Shown here piece by piece: positions 17,417 through 25,590 of a stretch of DNA of 64,000 nt; position 1 is the first letter of the stretch, and each line of letters begins with the position of its first letter. The translations under genes were made by a program, and so were the position numbers. Under the pieces are notes generated by a model. That model saw only the letters and a program-made list of their open reading frames with translations, had not been told where the DNA came from and searched no databases. This DNA comes from Hyphomonadaceae bacterium BL14 (GTDB taxonomy: Bacteria; Pseudomonadota; Alphaproteobacteria; Caulobacterales; Maricaulaceae): assembly GCA_027627705.1 (NCBI GenBank), contig CP091242.1:2626290-2690289 (forward strand), given 5' to 3'.

Positions 17417-18574
17417 TCAGGGCGCAAGGCCGCCCGCGACGGCGTCGGCGAATATCCGCCCGGCAGGGGTCAGGATGAGGCGCGCGCCATCTCGCCTGAC
17501 CTGACCACGCGACAAGGCCAGCGCGAGCCCCTCAGCGTCCACCTCATAGCCGGTGAGCGCCTTGAGAGCCGCGAGATCGAGCCCCTCATCCACCAGGCGC
17601 ATGCCCATCAGCACCCGCTCCACCGCTTCGTCGCGCGCGCTCAGCACCTCGGTCTCGTGCGCGGCGCCCGATGCGGCGCGGGCGATATAGTCGGCGGGCC
17701 TCCGCGCCGCTTCCGCCGCGAGGCGTCCGCCGGCAATGTGGGCCCCCACCCGCGCGTGGCCGCCCGGCCCGATGGCGATCCAGTCGGCGCCTTCCCAGTA
17801 GAGCCGGTTATGCACCGATTGATCCGCGCGGGTGCGGGCGTGATTGGAAATCTCGTAGGCGGGCAGGCCGGCCGCTTCGGTCAGCTCTTGCGTCAGCGCG
17901 TACATGTCCGCCGCATCGTCGTCGCCGGGCGGAGTGAGACGCCCGCGCTCGGCCTGGCGGGCGAACGCCGTGCCCGGTTCGATGGTCAGCTGGTAGAGCG
18001 ACAGATGGCCGAGCCCCATGGCCAGCACGCGGGAGAGCTCGGCCGCCCAGTCCTCCGGGCTCTGGCCTTCGCGGGCATAGATGAGATCGATGGAGAGACG
18101 CGCGAACAGGGCCTGCGCCGCCTCCAGCGCCCGAAGCGCGCCTGCAGCGTCATGATCGCGGCCAAGGCGGGCGAGGCTGGCATCATCCAGCGCCTGAACA
18201 CCCAGCGACAGGCGGTTGATCCCGGCGCTGGCGAGCCCGGCGAAGGACGCGGCCTCTTTGGGATTGGCTTCCAGCCCGATTTCGGCGCCCGGCGTGAAGC
18301 CCCACAGCGCGTCGGCGCGCGCCAGCACGGCCTCGATCTGGGCGGGTGTCATCAGAGAAGGGGTGCCACCGCCGAAATGCACGCTGGCCAGAGGCCGCGG
18401 TCCGGTCCGGGTGCGCCAGTGATCGAGATCGGCGAGCAGGGCCTCTGTCAGCGCGTCCGGTGTGCCGCCGGACGCCTTGTAGACGTTGAAATCGCAATAG
18501 GGGCAGATGCGCGCGCAATAGGGCCAATGGACATACAGGCCGAGCCTGGCGGGCGTGGAGTTCCCGGTGCTCAT
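17417..18574 (-). CDS. hemW: HemW, radical SAM heme chaperone
   Basis: A 385-aa radical SAM protein of the HemN-like HemW group. The cluster motif CARICPYC (C20, C24, C27) follows YVHWPY, and FGGGTPSLM is the SAM-binding GGTP motif. HemW proteins bind heme and deliver it to respiratory enzymes rather than acting as coproporphyrinogen dehydrogenase. It overlaps rdgB by 4 bp, the common rdgB-hemW pairing. Confidence 0.93.
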   Translation of the reverse strand: MSTGNSTPARLGLYVHWPYCARICPYCDFNVYKASGGTPDALTEALLADLDHWRTRTGPRPLASVHFGGGTPSLMTPAQIEAVLARADALWGFTPGAEIGLEANPKEAASFAGLASAGINRLSLGVQALDDASLARLGRDHDAAGALRALEAAQALFARLSIDLIYAREGQSPEDWAAELSRVLAMGLGHLSLYQLTIEPGTAFARQAERGRLTPPGDDDAADMYALTQELTEAAGLPAYEISNHARTRADQSVHNRLYWEGADWIAIGPGGHARVGAHIAGGRLAAEAARRPADYIARAASGAAHETEVLSARDEAVERVLMGMRLVDEGLDLAALKALTGYEVDAEGLALALSRGQVRRDGARLILTPAGRIFADAVAGGLAP

Positions 18575-19176
18575 ACGCCGAACACATCGGCGGTCAGGGC
18601 CGCAAACGCCCGTGCGCGATGGCTGAGCGCGCGTTTGGACGCCGCGTCCATTTCAGCAAAAGTCCGGTCATGGCCCTCGGGCACGAAGATCGGGTCATAG
18701 CCGAACCCGTGCTCGCCGCGCGGCGGGAAGACCAGCCTCCCGCGAACCTCGCCCTCGTAAAGCCGCGTCTCGCCATCGGGATGGGCCAGGGCCAGCACGC
18801 AGACAAAGCGGGCGGTATGATCCTGGCTGCCCGCCGCCTCGAGCGCGCGGCGCACGCGCTCCATGGCAGCGGAGAAATCCTTGTCCGGCCCGGCCCAGCG
18901 CGCGGAGTACACGCCGGGCGCGCCATCCAGCGCATCGACGGACAAGCCGGAATCATCCGCCAGCGCGACCCGGCCCGAGGCGTGCGCAGCCGCCTCTGCC
19001 TTGAGGCGCGCATTGCCGGAAAAGCTTGTTTCAGTCTCTTCCGGCTCGGCCAAACCGAGCGCTCCGGCACCGATAACGGTCAGTCCGTGAGGCGTCAGAA
19101 GCGCATCCAACTCTTTGATTTTACCCGGGTTATGGCTCGCCAGAACCCAGGAATCCGTCCGTGTGAAGACATTCAT
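18571..19176 (-). CDS. rdgB: XTP/dITP diphosphatase RdgB (HAM1 family)
   Basis: A 201-aa nucleotide-pool cleaner that hydrolyses XTP, dITP and ITP to monophosphates, preventing base misincorporation. Family motifs are ASHNPGKIKELDALL at the start, ALADDSGLSVDALDGAPGVYSAR, FPPRGEHGFGYDPIFVPEG and the C-terminal LSHRARAF. The ATG at 19176 starts directly before the nucleotide-binding strand. Translationally coupled to hemW by an ATGA overlap. Confidence 0.95.
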   Translation of the reverse strand: MNVFTRTDSWVLASHNPGKIKELDALLTPHGLTVIGAGALGLAEPEETETSFSGNARLKAEAAAHASGRVALADDSGLSVDALDGAPGVYSARWAGPDKDFSAAMERVRRALEAAGSQDHTARFVCVLALAHPDGETRLYEGEVRGRLVFPPRGEHGFGYDPIFVPEGHDRTFAEMDAASKRALSHRARAFAALTADVFGV

Positions 19177-19221
19177 GCATAACCGTCCTGCTGAAAAGAC
19201 ATATCGCCTTTCGGAAAATTA

Positions 19222-19238
19222 ATATCGAATTTCGATAT
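19222..19238. promoter_or_regulatory. 17-bp perfect inverted repeat, candidate operator
   Basis: ATATCGAA-T-TTCGATAT is a perfect palindrome in an AT-rich island between rdgB (leftward) and a small rightward gene. The form suggests a dimeric repressor site. I cannot assign the regulator. Confidence 0.5.
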
Positions 19239-19383
19239 ATTTTTGTTGCCAAGCGATGCGGAGTGTCCTAGATGTGGTCTCGAGGCGAGCGGGAACGCCC
19301 ACCTCATAAAGCCGACAGCCCGGCGGAACAATGACCGGGCGAGGCAAAAAGTTGGTCGACACGAAACACAAGGAGAGTATGAG

Positions 19384-19500
19384 ATGGTCAGGACCACTAA
19401 CACCGCAGGACACGCCGCAATCGCCATGGTGATCAACCTGGTTCTGGTGGCGGGCGTGTTCGCCGGAATGGCCGCCGCGATCGCACCGCTGGTCGCGTAA
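19384..19500 (+). CDS. 38-aa single-pass membrane peptide
   Basis: An ATG at 19384 has AGGAG 8 nt upstream and opens a 38-codon frame. It has a short basic N-terminus (MVRTTNTAGHAAI), then one hydrophobic helix (AMVINLVLVAGVFAGMAAAI) and a TAA. The good ribosome-binding site and clean helix argue that it is real. Function unknown. It sits between the palindrome at 19222 and the DUF2975 gene. Confidence 0.55.
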   Translation: MVRTTNTAGHAAIAMVINLVLVAGVFAGMAAAIAPLVA

Positions 19501-19628
19501 GGGCATGGCGACGGCTGACGGCCGGAAGCTCTGAGACAAACCGCGCCTCCCCGGCGGATTTTGATCAGACGCATTCCGGCCACAGCCCGTGCGTCGCCCG
19601 GGTTTGAGAAAGACGAGGGGAGGGCAGC

Positions 19629-20183
19629 ATGAGAACGCTTGGCGCCGGGTCGCTGGCCTCCATTCTGAAGGTGCTGCTCGATATCGGCTATTTTGTGCTG
19701 CTGGCCGTGCTCGGCCTGGCCAGCCTGATCATCGTCCTGATCGTTTTCAGCGGCATTTACGGCCTGCTCGGCTTCGGGCCGGCGCTGCCGGGTATGCTGC
19801 GCCAGTTGCTGGCGCGCGATTTCGTCGTGGCCTTGCCCATGGCGATCGCCGCCTGGGCGGCGCTGACTTTCATCGTGCACCGTCTGCGCCTGATTTTTGC
19901 GACCCTGCGCGAGGGCGACCCCTTTGTGCCCGAAAATGCCGGGCATTTGCGCGCCATCGCCATCGGTATCGCGGTGTACCAGCTGTTGCACTACGCCGCA
20001 CACGGCGTGCTGGCGCTGGTGATCACACTGCTGGGACGGGCGCCGGTGGAAAGCGGCGCACGGGTGATCCCTGATTTCAGCCTCAATCTGGCGGCCTGGT
20101 TCTCGGTGCTGGCGATCCTTGTCCTGGCGGAAGTGTTCCGCGAGGGTGCACGCCTGCGCGATGAGCAGAAGCTGACCATTTAA
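19629..20183 (+). CDS. DUF2975-like four-helix membrane protein
   Basis: A 184-aa inner-membrane protein with about four hydrophobic segments. It ends in EVFREGARLRDEQKLTI, the typical DUF2975 C-terminus. The mid-chain LREGDPFVPENAGHLRAIAIG also fits the family. DUF2975 genes are usually followed by a small YozG-like XRE regulator, as here (17 bp gap), so the two probably act as a unit. GGAGGG precedes the ATG. Molecular function unknown. Confidence 0.8.
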   Translation: MRTLGAGSLASILKVLLDIGYFVLLAVLGLASLIIVLIVFSGIYGLLGFGPALPGMLRQLLARDFVVALPMAIAAWAALTFIVHRLRLIFATLREGDPFVPENAGHLRAIAIGIAVYQLLHYAAHGVLALVITLLGRAPVESGARVIPDFSLNLAAWFSVLAILVLAEVFREGARLRDEQKLTI

Positions 20184-20200
20184 GGGAGCGCGGGAAAGCC

Positions 20201-20440
20201 ATGCCCATCCGCGTAACCCTTGACCGGATGCTTCTTGAGCGTCGCATGTCGCTGACAGAGCTGTGCGACCGCGTGGGCATCACCATGGCCAATCTGTCGA
20301 TCCTGAAAACCGGCAAGGCCAAGGCGGTCCGCTTTTCCACGCTGGAAGCGCTGTGCCGCGAGCTCAATTGCCAACCCAGCGATCTCCTCGTCTACGATCC
20401 CCACGGCGATCCTGACGAGGATGATGACGAGGACGGCTGA
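20201..20440 (+). CDS. YozG-like XRE-family HTH regulator
   Basis: A 79-aa DNA-binding protein with one Cro/CI helix-turn-helix (MSLTELCDRVGITMANLSIL, then KAVRFSTLEALCRELNCQPSDLL). It ends in a strongly acidic tail. This compact form is the one paired with DUF2975 membrane proteins. It probably regulates its own operon. Confidence 0.9.
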   Translation: MPIRVTLDRMLLERRMSLTELCDRVGITMANLSILKTGKAKAVRFSTLEALCRELNCQPSDLLVYDPHGDPDEDDDEDG

Positions 20441-20452
20441 GGCTGCAGGCGC

Positions 20453-21118
20453 TTACTCGGTGCAGAATATCAGTATCCCGCAGAACACGGCCGGGATGGC
20501 GAGCATGGCCAGCACCACCAGCGCGCCAAACCCGAACAGCCAGACCAGAGCGATCAGGGCCAGGGTGGCGTTGAGCATCACCCACGGGCCGGCGCGGTGC
20601 GGATCGTGTCCGATCTCGCGCAGCATATGGCCCAGGCCCGGTACGGCCAGCAGGAGACGCCCCAGCTGTCGCGGCGGCATCAGCAGCAGGGCGGCGGGCC
20701 GCGTCAGCCAATGACCCAGCGGCCGGCCACTCTGGGCCGCGGCAATCACACCCGCCATCACCAGACCCACCAGAGTCACGCCGGCCAGGGACGCTGCGCT
20801 TTCGCCCGCCTGGTAGACCCACCAGGCCGCAGCGATGGTCAGCACCAGGGTCAACGGTGCCATCGCCTGGTTGATCCGGCGTGCGGGCGTCCAGGCCGGC
20901 GCGGTCTCGCCGGCGCGCCCGGCCATGGAATTGGCGATGAAGGCCAGACCCGCCAGCGAGTGATAGGTCACGAGGGGGAGCGAGACGATCAGAAGCGCTG
21001 CGGTCAGCGGCGCATCGGTGATGCCCCATTTGGGGCCGGGCATGACGGCATAGAGTCCCGCCCAGATTGCGAACGGCGTCAGCAGGAAAATCCCGATGGC
21101 GTAAGGCAGAACATGCAT
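20453..21118 (-). CDS. Multi-pass membrane protein, function unknown
   Basis: A 221-aa hydrophobic protein with about five to six predicted membrane segments, including IGIFLLTPFAIWAGLYAV, AALLIVSLPLVTYHSLAGLAF, LTLVLTIAAAWWVY and a C-terminal pair around LALIALVWLFGFG. I recognise no family motif. It converges on the XRE gene. Its upstream side is a 313-bp gap containing a long hairpin. Confidence 0.65.
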   Translation of the reverse strand: MHVLPYAIGIFLLTPFAIWAGLYAVMPGPKWGITDAPLTAALLIVSLPLVTYHSLAGLAFIANSMAGRAGETAPAWTPARRINQAMAPLTLVLTIAAAWWVYQAGESAASLAGVTLVGLVMAGVIAAAQSGRPLGHWLTRPAALLLMPPRQLGRLLLAVPGLGHMLREIGHDPHRAGPWVMLNATLALIALVWLFGFGALVVLAMLAIPAVFCGILIFCTE

Positions 21119-21331
21119 GGGAGCGCTCGCTTAGGGCTTCGTGGCTTCAAGACGGGTGCCGGTATCGCGGCGAAATCGGGCGCCCGCAAGGCAAACCGGT
21201 GCGGCCAGAAAGCGCTTACCGGTTGTGGGGTTGTAGGCGGGCCGGTCTACGCCAATCGCCGTATTCTTCGATCCGCGCAGGCGCAGTAATCTGACGCTGC
21301 TACGCCAAACCTGTCGACAGAGGCGCGTGGT

Positions 21332-21388
21332 TTGGGCGGATCAGCTGGATTTGCGGGAGCACATGTCCGCAAATTGTCAGCCGCCCAA
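21332..21388. repeat. Long imperfect stem-loop (57 nt)
   Basis: Outer arms TTGGGCGG (21332-21339) and CCGCCCAA (21381-21388) and inner arms ATTTGCGG (21349-21356) and CCGCAAAT (21367-21374) pair around a 10-nt loop. It could be a regulatory RNA structure, a protein-binding site or part of the transcript end of the esterase gene. Confidence 0.6.
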
Positions 21389-21390
21389 GG

Positions 21391-21421
21391 CGGGAGGCCC
21401 GACCCCTCATGCGGCCTCCCG
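21391..21421 (-). terminator. Terminator-like hairpin after the esterase gene
   Basis: CGGGAGGCC and GGCCTCCCG form a 9-bp stem around a 13-nt loop just beyond the stop of the leftward esterase gene. There is no T-run, so intrinsic termination is uncertain. Confidence 0.4.
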
Positions 21422-21431
21422 CTGCCCGCCT

Positions 21432-22616
21432 CTAGGGAGCCGGTTCACTCGCCATATCGGGGCAGGGCCCGCCGTGCGCCGGGAGGTCTGACGGCGCCCG
21501 CCCGCCGAAAATCTTCACCAGAGCGTCCCGCAGTGCGGCCTCCCACGTGAACAGGTCGTGGCCTGAGTAATAGCAATACCGGTGCACCGGTGCGCCCTGC
21601 GCACGCAATTGCTCAGAATAGCGGGTGGCGGCGCGCTGAAACTCTTCTTCGTAGAGACCGGCGGAGATGTGAAACGCCACCTCGCGCACTGGCGGGTCCC
21701 GGAAGATGTCGGCCTCCGACGCTGCGGGGGACGCGGCGATGATGTGATCGATGGGCGATGATGTCCGCGACGCCGTCAGCGCGAAGGTGGCAGACGCCGA
21801 CGCTCCGAAAATTAACCAACCCTCCCGCGTGACCTGCCCGCGATAGCGCGCTTCGATCCACGCAATGAACGCGTCCTCGAAAAATGTCAGATAGGCGCGG
21901 TGATGATCTGTGTCCGGGTGCGGAACATAGTCGTTCGACCGGGCGAAGGGCGTGTCCATCCGCGCCTCGATCGCGACGATCAGCAGCGGCGGCACGAGCT
22001 CCCGGTCGATCAGGTCCTGCACGATGCGCGCATACTGCCGGATCGCCTGACCGTCGGGCAGGATCAGGACCGGGACGGGCGCGCCGTTCATCTGCCGCGG
22101 TGCGTAGACGTGAACCCGCCGCTCGATCCCCGCAATGGTATCGTTGAGGGTCACGGTCTCGATGTCTGCGCTGAGCTCGGCATAGGCCACGCCGGCGCCA
22201 GAGGCGGCGCCCTCGAATGTGGCCCGGCCCAGCGTCCGGCTCTGCGCGTCGAACGCGGCAAATGTCAGTTTCGATCCGGACAGAGAGGGCAGGCGCCATG
22301 CCGCCGCCCAGCAGCCATCACCAACCGGTTCAAGGCGCTGTGTGGAAAGCGATCCGCTGACAAATTGCGGACGGTCCGGCGAACGGACGGCCAGCAGGAG
22401 GCGCTCGCCGGACGCCGTGACGGTGACCGGATCCTCGCTGTTGCAGGCTTCAGCCGGGACCGGCGCATCGTGGGGCTGAACCGCGACCTGGCAGCCGATG
22501 GCAGCACGGCACGTCTCACCCGCATCAACAAAATCAAGAACCTGCGCGTGCCCGGCTCCGCCAGCAAGGGCAAGTGTGAGTATTCCAGCAGATAGCCACT
22601 GACGTGCCTTGACCAT
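21432..22616 (-). CDS. Secreted putative esterase, alpha/beta hydrolase (esterase D/Fes-like)
   Basis: A 394-aa exported protein with a signal peptide (LSAGILTLALAGGAGHA). An N-terminal sandwich domain (about 25-160) is followed by an alpha/beta hydrolase of the putative-esterase type: VHVYAPRQMNG, PVPVLILPDGQ, RELVPPLLIVAIEAR, then the nucleophile region LIFGASASATFALTAS and the late histidine in YYSGHDLFTWE. Fes/IroE-type enzymes cleave siderophore esters. No iron-uptake genes are adjacent, so substrate is open. Confidence 0.72.
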   Translation of the reverse strand: MVKARQWLSAGILTLALAGGAGHAQVLDFVDAGETCRAAIGCQVAVQPHDAPVPAEACNSEDPVTVTASGERLLLAVRSPDRPQFVSGSLSTQRLEPVGDGCWAAAWRLPSLSGSKLTFAAFDAQSRTLGRATFEGAASGAGVAYAELSADIETVTLNDTIAGIERRVHVYAPRQMNGAPVPVLILPDGQAIRQYARIVQDLIDRELVPPLLIVAIEARMDTPFARSNDYVPHPDTDHHRAYLTFFEDAFIAWIEARYRGQVTREGWLIFGASASATFALTASRTSSPIDHIIAASPAASEADIFRDPPVREVAFHISAGLYEEEFQRAATRYSEQLRAQGAPVHRYCYYSGHDLFTWEAALRDALVKIFGGRAPSDLPAHGGPCPDMASEPAP

Positions 22617-22634
22617 GATCTGCCTCCGGAAGAC

Positions 22635-24572
22635 CTACCCCTTGCGCCCCGCAATCAAACTATCCACCACGCCGGGATCGGCGAGCGTCGAGACATCGCC
22701 CAGCGCGCCGGTTTCGCCTTCGGCGATCTTCCTCAATATGCGCCGCATGATCTTGCCTGAGCGGGTCTTGGGCAGGCCGGGGGCGAACTGGATCACGTCG
22801 GGGCTCGCGACCGGCCCGATCTCCTTGCGCACCTGGGCTTTGAGGGCGGTTTCCAGCGCAGCGTCCGGTTCGCGCCCGGCGGTCAGGGTGACGTAGCAAT
22901 AAATGCCCTGGCCCTTGATATCGTGGGGATAGCCGACCACGGCGGCTTCGGCGACCGCCTCATGAGCGACCAGCGCGCTTTCGATCTCCGCGGTGCCCAG
23001 CCGGTGGCCGGAGACGTTCAGAACATCATCCACCCGGCCGGTGATCCACCAGTATCCGTCAACGTCGCGCCGCGCCCCGTCGCCGGTGAAATAGGTTCCC
23101 GGATAGGCGGTGAAATAGGTGTCGATGAAGCGCTGATGGTCGCCATAGACCGTGCGCGCCTGGCCCGGCCAGGAGCCGAGCAGCACCAGATTGCCCTGCG
23201 CTTCGCCCGTGTCGGGCAGGCGCTGGCCTTCGGCATCCATCAAGGCGGGCCGGACGCCGAACATGGGAAAGCTCGCCGCGCCGGGTTTCAGGGCATGGGC
23301 GCCCGGCAGGGGCGTAATGAGGTGGCCGCCAGTTTCGGTCTGCCACCAGGTGTCCACCACCGGGCAGCGCCCGTCGCCGCACACGGCGTGATACCAGCGC
23401 CAGGCTTCTGGATTGATCGGCTCGCCGACGCTCCCCAAAAGCCGCAACGAGCACCGGTCATGGGCGCGCACCGGCTCGTCGCCAAAGCGCATCAAAGCGC
23501 GGATAGCGGTGGGGGCGGTGTAGAGCACGGTGACCTTGTGCTTGGCCACCACCTCCCAGATCCGGTCCGGCCCCGGCCAGGTGGGCACGCCTTCGAACAT
23601 CAGCGTCGTCGCACCATTGGCCAGCGGCCCGTAAACGATATAGCTGTGCCCCGTCACCCAGCCCACATCGGCGGTGCACCAGAACACATCGTCCTCGCGA
23701 TGGTCGAACGTGTAGTCATGTGTCATCGACGCCCAGACCATGTACCCACCGGTGGTGTGCATGACCCCCTTGGGCTTGCCCGTCGACCCCGACGTGTACA
23801 GGATGAAGAGCGGGTCCTCGGCCTGCATCGGCTCGGGCTCGCAATGGGCGTCCACCTCCAGCGCGCGCTGATGGTGCCAGTGGTCGCGCCCCTCCACCCA
23901 GCCCACATCGGCCCCGGTATGACGCACGCACAGCACGGCCTTCACGCCCGGCACCTGGGCGAGCGCTGCGTCCACATTGGCTTTCAGCGGCACCGGCTTG
24001 CCGCCGCGCACACCCTCATCGGCGGTGACCACGAAGGCGCTCTCGCAATCGCGGATGCGCCCGGCCAGGGCGTCGGGGGAGAAGCCGCCGAACACCACTG
24101 AATGGACCGCGCCGATGCGCGCACACGCCAGCATGGCATAGGCCGCTTCGGGGATCATCGGCATGTAGAGCGTGACCCGGTCGCCCTTCGCAACGCCCAG
24201 GCTTTTGAGCACGTTGGCGAAACGGCCGACATGGTTGAACAGCTGGGCGTAGGTGATGGCGTGGTGGCGCGCGGGGTGGTCGCCCTCCCAGATCAGCGCC
24301 GGTTTGTTGGCCCGCTCCGGCAAATGCCGGTCCACACAGTTCCAGCACGCATTCAGCACCCCGTCGGCGAACCAGCGAATGTGCAGATCGTCAGCGGCGA
24401 AGGAGATGTCGGAAACTTGCGCAGGCTTGTGCATCCAGCCGATGCGCTCCAGCTCCTCGCGCCAGAACCCGTCCGGGTCGGCGATGGAGCGCTGATATTT
24501 GTCCTGATAGAGCGCAGGCGTGATGCGCGCGCGCCCAAAGCTGGCGGGGACGGGAATAGGCGCGTCAGTCAT
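22635..24572 (-). CDS. acs: Acetyl-CoA synthetase
   Basis: A 645-aa cytosolic AMP-forming ligase converting acetate, ATP and CoA to acetyl-CoA. Adenylate-forming motifs are complete: [51 protein letters not shown] and the C-terminal [11 protein letters not shown]. The lysine in that last motif is the catalytic residue regulated by acetylation in this family. Length matches Acs (about 650). A propionate preference cannot be excluded by eye. Confidence 0.94.
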   Translation of the reverse strand: MTDAPIPVPASFGRARITPALYQDKYQRSIADPDGFWREELERIGWMHKPAQVSDISFAADDLHIRWFADGVLNACWNCVDRHLPERANKPALIWEGDHPARHHAITYAQLFNHVGRFANVLKSLGVAKGDRVTLYMPMIPEAAYAMLACARIGAVHSVVFGGFSPDALAGRIRDCESAFVVTADEGVRGGKPVPLKANVDAALAQVPGVKAVLCVRHTGADVGWVEGRDHWHHQRALEVDAHCEPEPMQAEDPLFILYTSGSTGKPKGVMHTTGGYMVWASMTHDYTFDHREDDVFWCTADVGWVTGHSYIVYGPLANGATTLMFEGVPTWPGPDRIWEVVAKHKVTVLYTAPTAIRALMRFGDEPVRAHDRCSLRLLGSVGEPINPEAWRWYHAVCGDGRCPVVDTWWQTETGGHLITPLPGAHALKPGAASFPMFGVRPALMDAEGQRLPDTGEAQGNLVLLGSWPGQARTVYGDHQRFIDTYFTAYPGTYFTGDGARRDVDGYWWITGRVDDVLNVSGHRLGTAEIESALVAHEAVAEAAVVGYPHDIKGQGIYCYVTLTAGREPDAALETALKAQVRKEIGPVASPDVIQFAPGLPKTRSGKIMRRILRKIAEGETGALGDVSTLADPGVVDSLIAGRKG

Positions 24573-24636
24573 CGCTCGCTCCGGATCGGCTCAATGATCC
24601 AAAGCATGGCCCGGCGCGCGGGCCGGGTGCAAGCGT

Positions 24637-25578
24637 CTAGCGCCCGCTGGAGCTTGCTGTTGCGGCAGTGGTCGCCGCGGTCACGGCAACGATGGCAGCC
24701 ATCTGCGCCGCGATGACCGCAGACATCGCCGGAACCGCGCCCAGCGCGCCATCAACGCGATCGCCCAGCCAGACCAGCTGGGCCAGCCGCAGTCGGGCGG
24801 CACCGGTTTGCGTGACCTTCGCCAGCCCCTCCATATTCGCTTCGATAACGGTCAGGTCGGCGGGCGTCACGCCTTGCGCCGCCCATTCCATCCAGATGTG
24901 GCGATGGCCGGACCGGCGCAGCTTGCGGTGACCGCGTACGGCGCCGCGCAGGGCGAGATATCGGTCGCGCACCTCGCCGGCGGCATGCCCGTAGAGGGCG
25001 CACAGCCGCGCGCCTTCATGCTTGAGCCCGCGCGTCGCCCGCTCGCTTTCAAACACGGTCAGGGCGGCTTGCCGGTCCCGGGTGATGGTTTCGGGACTGT
25101 CATCGCGCGCGGCGTGGGAGGCGGCGAACAGGTCGGTCGTCGCAGAATCGGCCCGCCACCAGGGCGGGCGGATCGCCTGGCGGATTGCGAAAAAGCGCCG
25201 GATGGTCTGAGCGGAATCTGCGTCTGCGAGTGCCAGGACCAGCGCGGCGCGGGCGCCGCCGGCATAAAGCGTGCCGGCACGAGCGGTCTTTTCGCCTGCC
25301 TTCAGCGCGTCTCGCAGTCGCAGAAAGCTGCTGGCGGTCTTGCCGTGTCCGGCCAGCAGGGCGGCATAGATCCAGCGCAGATCTCCAGTGGGTGCGCGCA
25401 TGTTGCCCAAGGCGCTTTTCAGCGCCTGGTGAACGGCCAGCATCGCCGCAGTATCCGCCGGGCCGGTGCCGGTGGCAGGCGTCAGCGCATGGGCGGTGAA
25501 CCAGGCCCCCGCGCCGCGCGGTCCGCCCGCTATCGCGGTCACCGCATCATGGGCTTGTTCAAGACGTGTCAGGTCCAA
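24637..25578 (-). CDS. Hypothetical protein, DUF4003-like
   Basis: A 313-aa mostly helical protein. Blocks such as LRWIYAALLAGHGKTASSFLRLRDAL, PPWWRADSATTDLFAA and RYLALRGAVRGHRKLRRSGH recall DUF4003 proteins, whose role is unknown. The C-terminus is low-complexity Ala/Thr and hydrophobic, possibly membrane-associated. The start appears to be a TTG at 25578, 12 bp after the upstream prolyl oligopeptidase stop, with AGGA about 10 nt before it. Family assignment is tentative. Confidence 0.5.
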   Translation of the reverse strand: MDLTRLEQAHDAVTAIAGGPRGAGAWFTAHALTPATGTGPADTAAMLAVHQALKSALGNMRAPTGDLRWIYAALLAGHGKTASSFLRLRDALKAGEKTARAGTLYAGGARAALVLALADADSAQTIRRFFAIRQAIRPPWWRADSATTDLFAASHAARDDSPETITRDRQAALTVFESERATRGLKHEGARLCALYGHAAGEVRDRYLALRGAVRGHRKLRRSGHRHIWMEWAAQGVTPADLTVIEANMEGLAKVTQTGAARLRLAQLVWLGDRVDGALGAVPAMSAVIAAQMAAIVAVTAATTAATASSSGR

Positions 25579-25590
25579 GATGCGTGCGTC

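Larger units (their letters stand above)
21119..21431. other. Intergenic region of 313 bp without a supported gene
   Basis: No supported coding frame. The left half is the upstream region of the leftward membrane gene. The right part holds two inverted-repeat structures, listed separately at 21332-21388 and 21391-21421. Confidence 0.6.
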
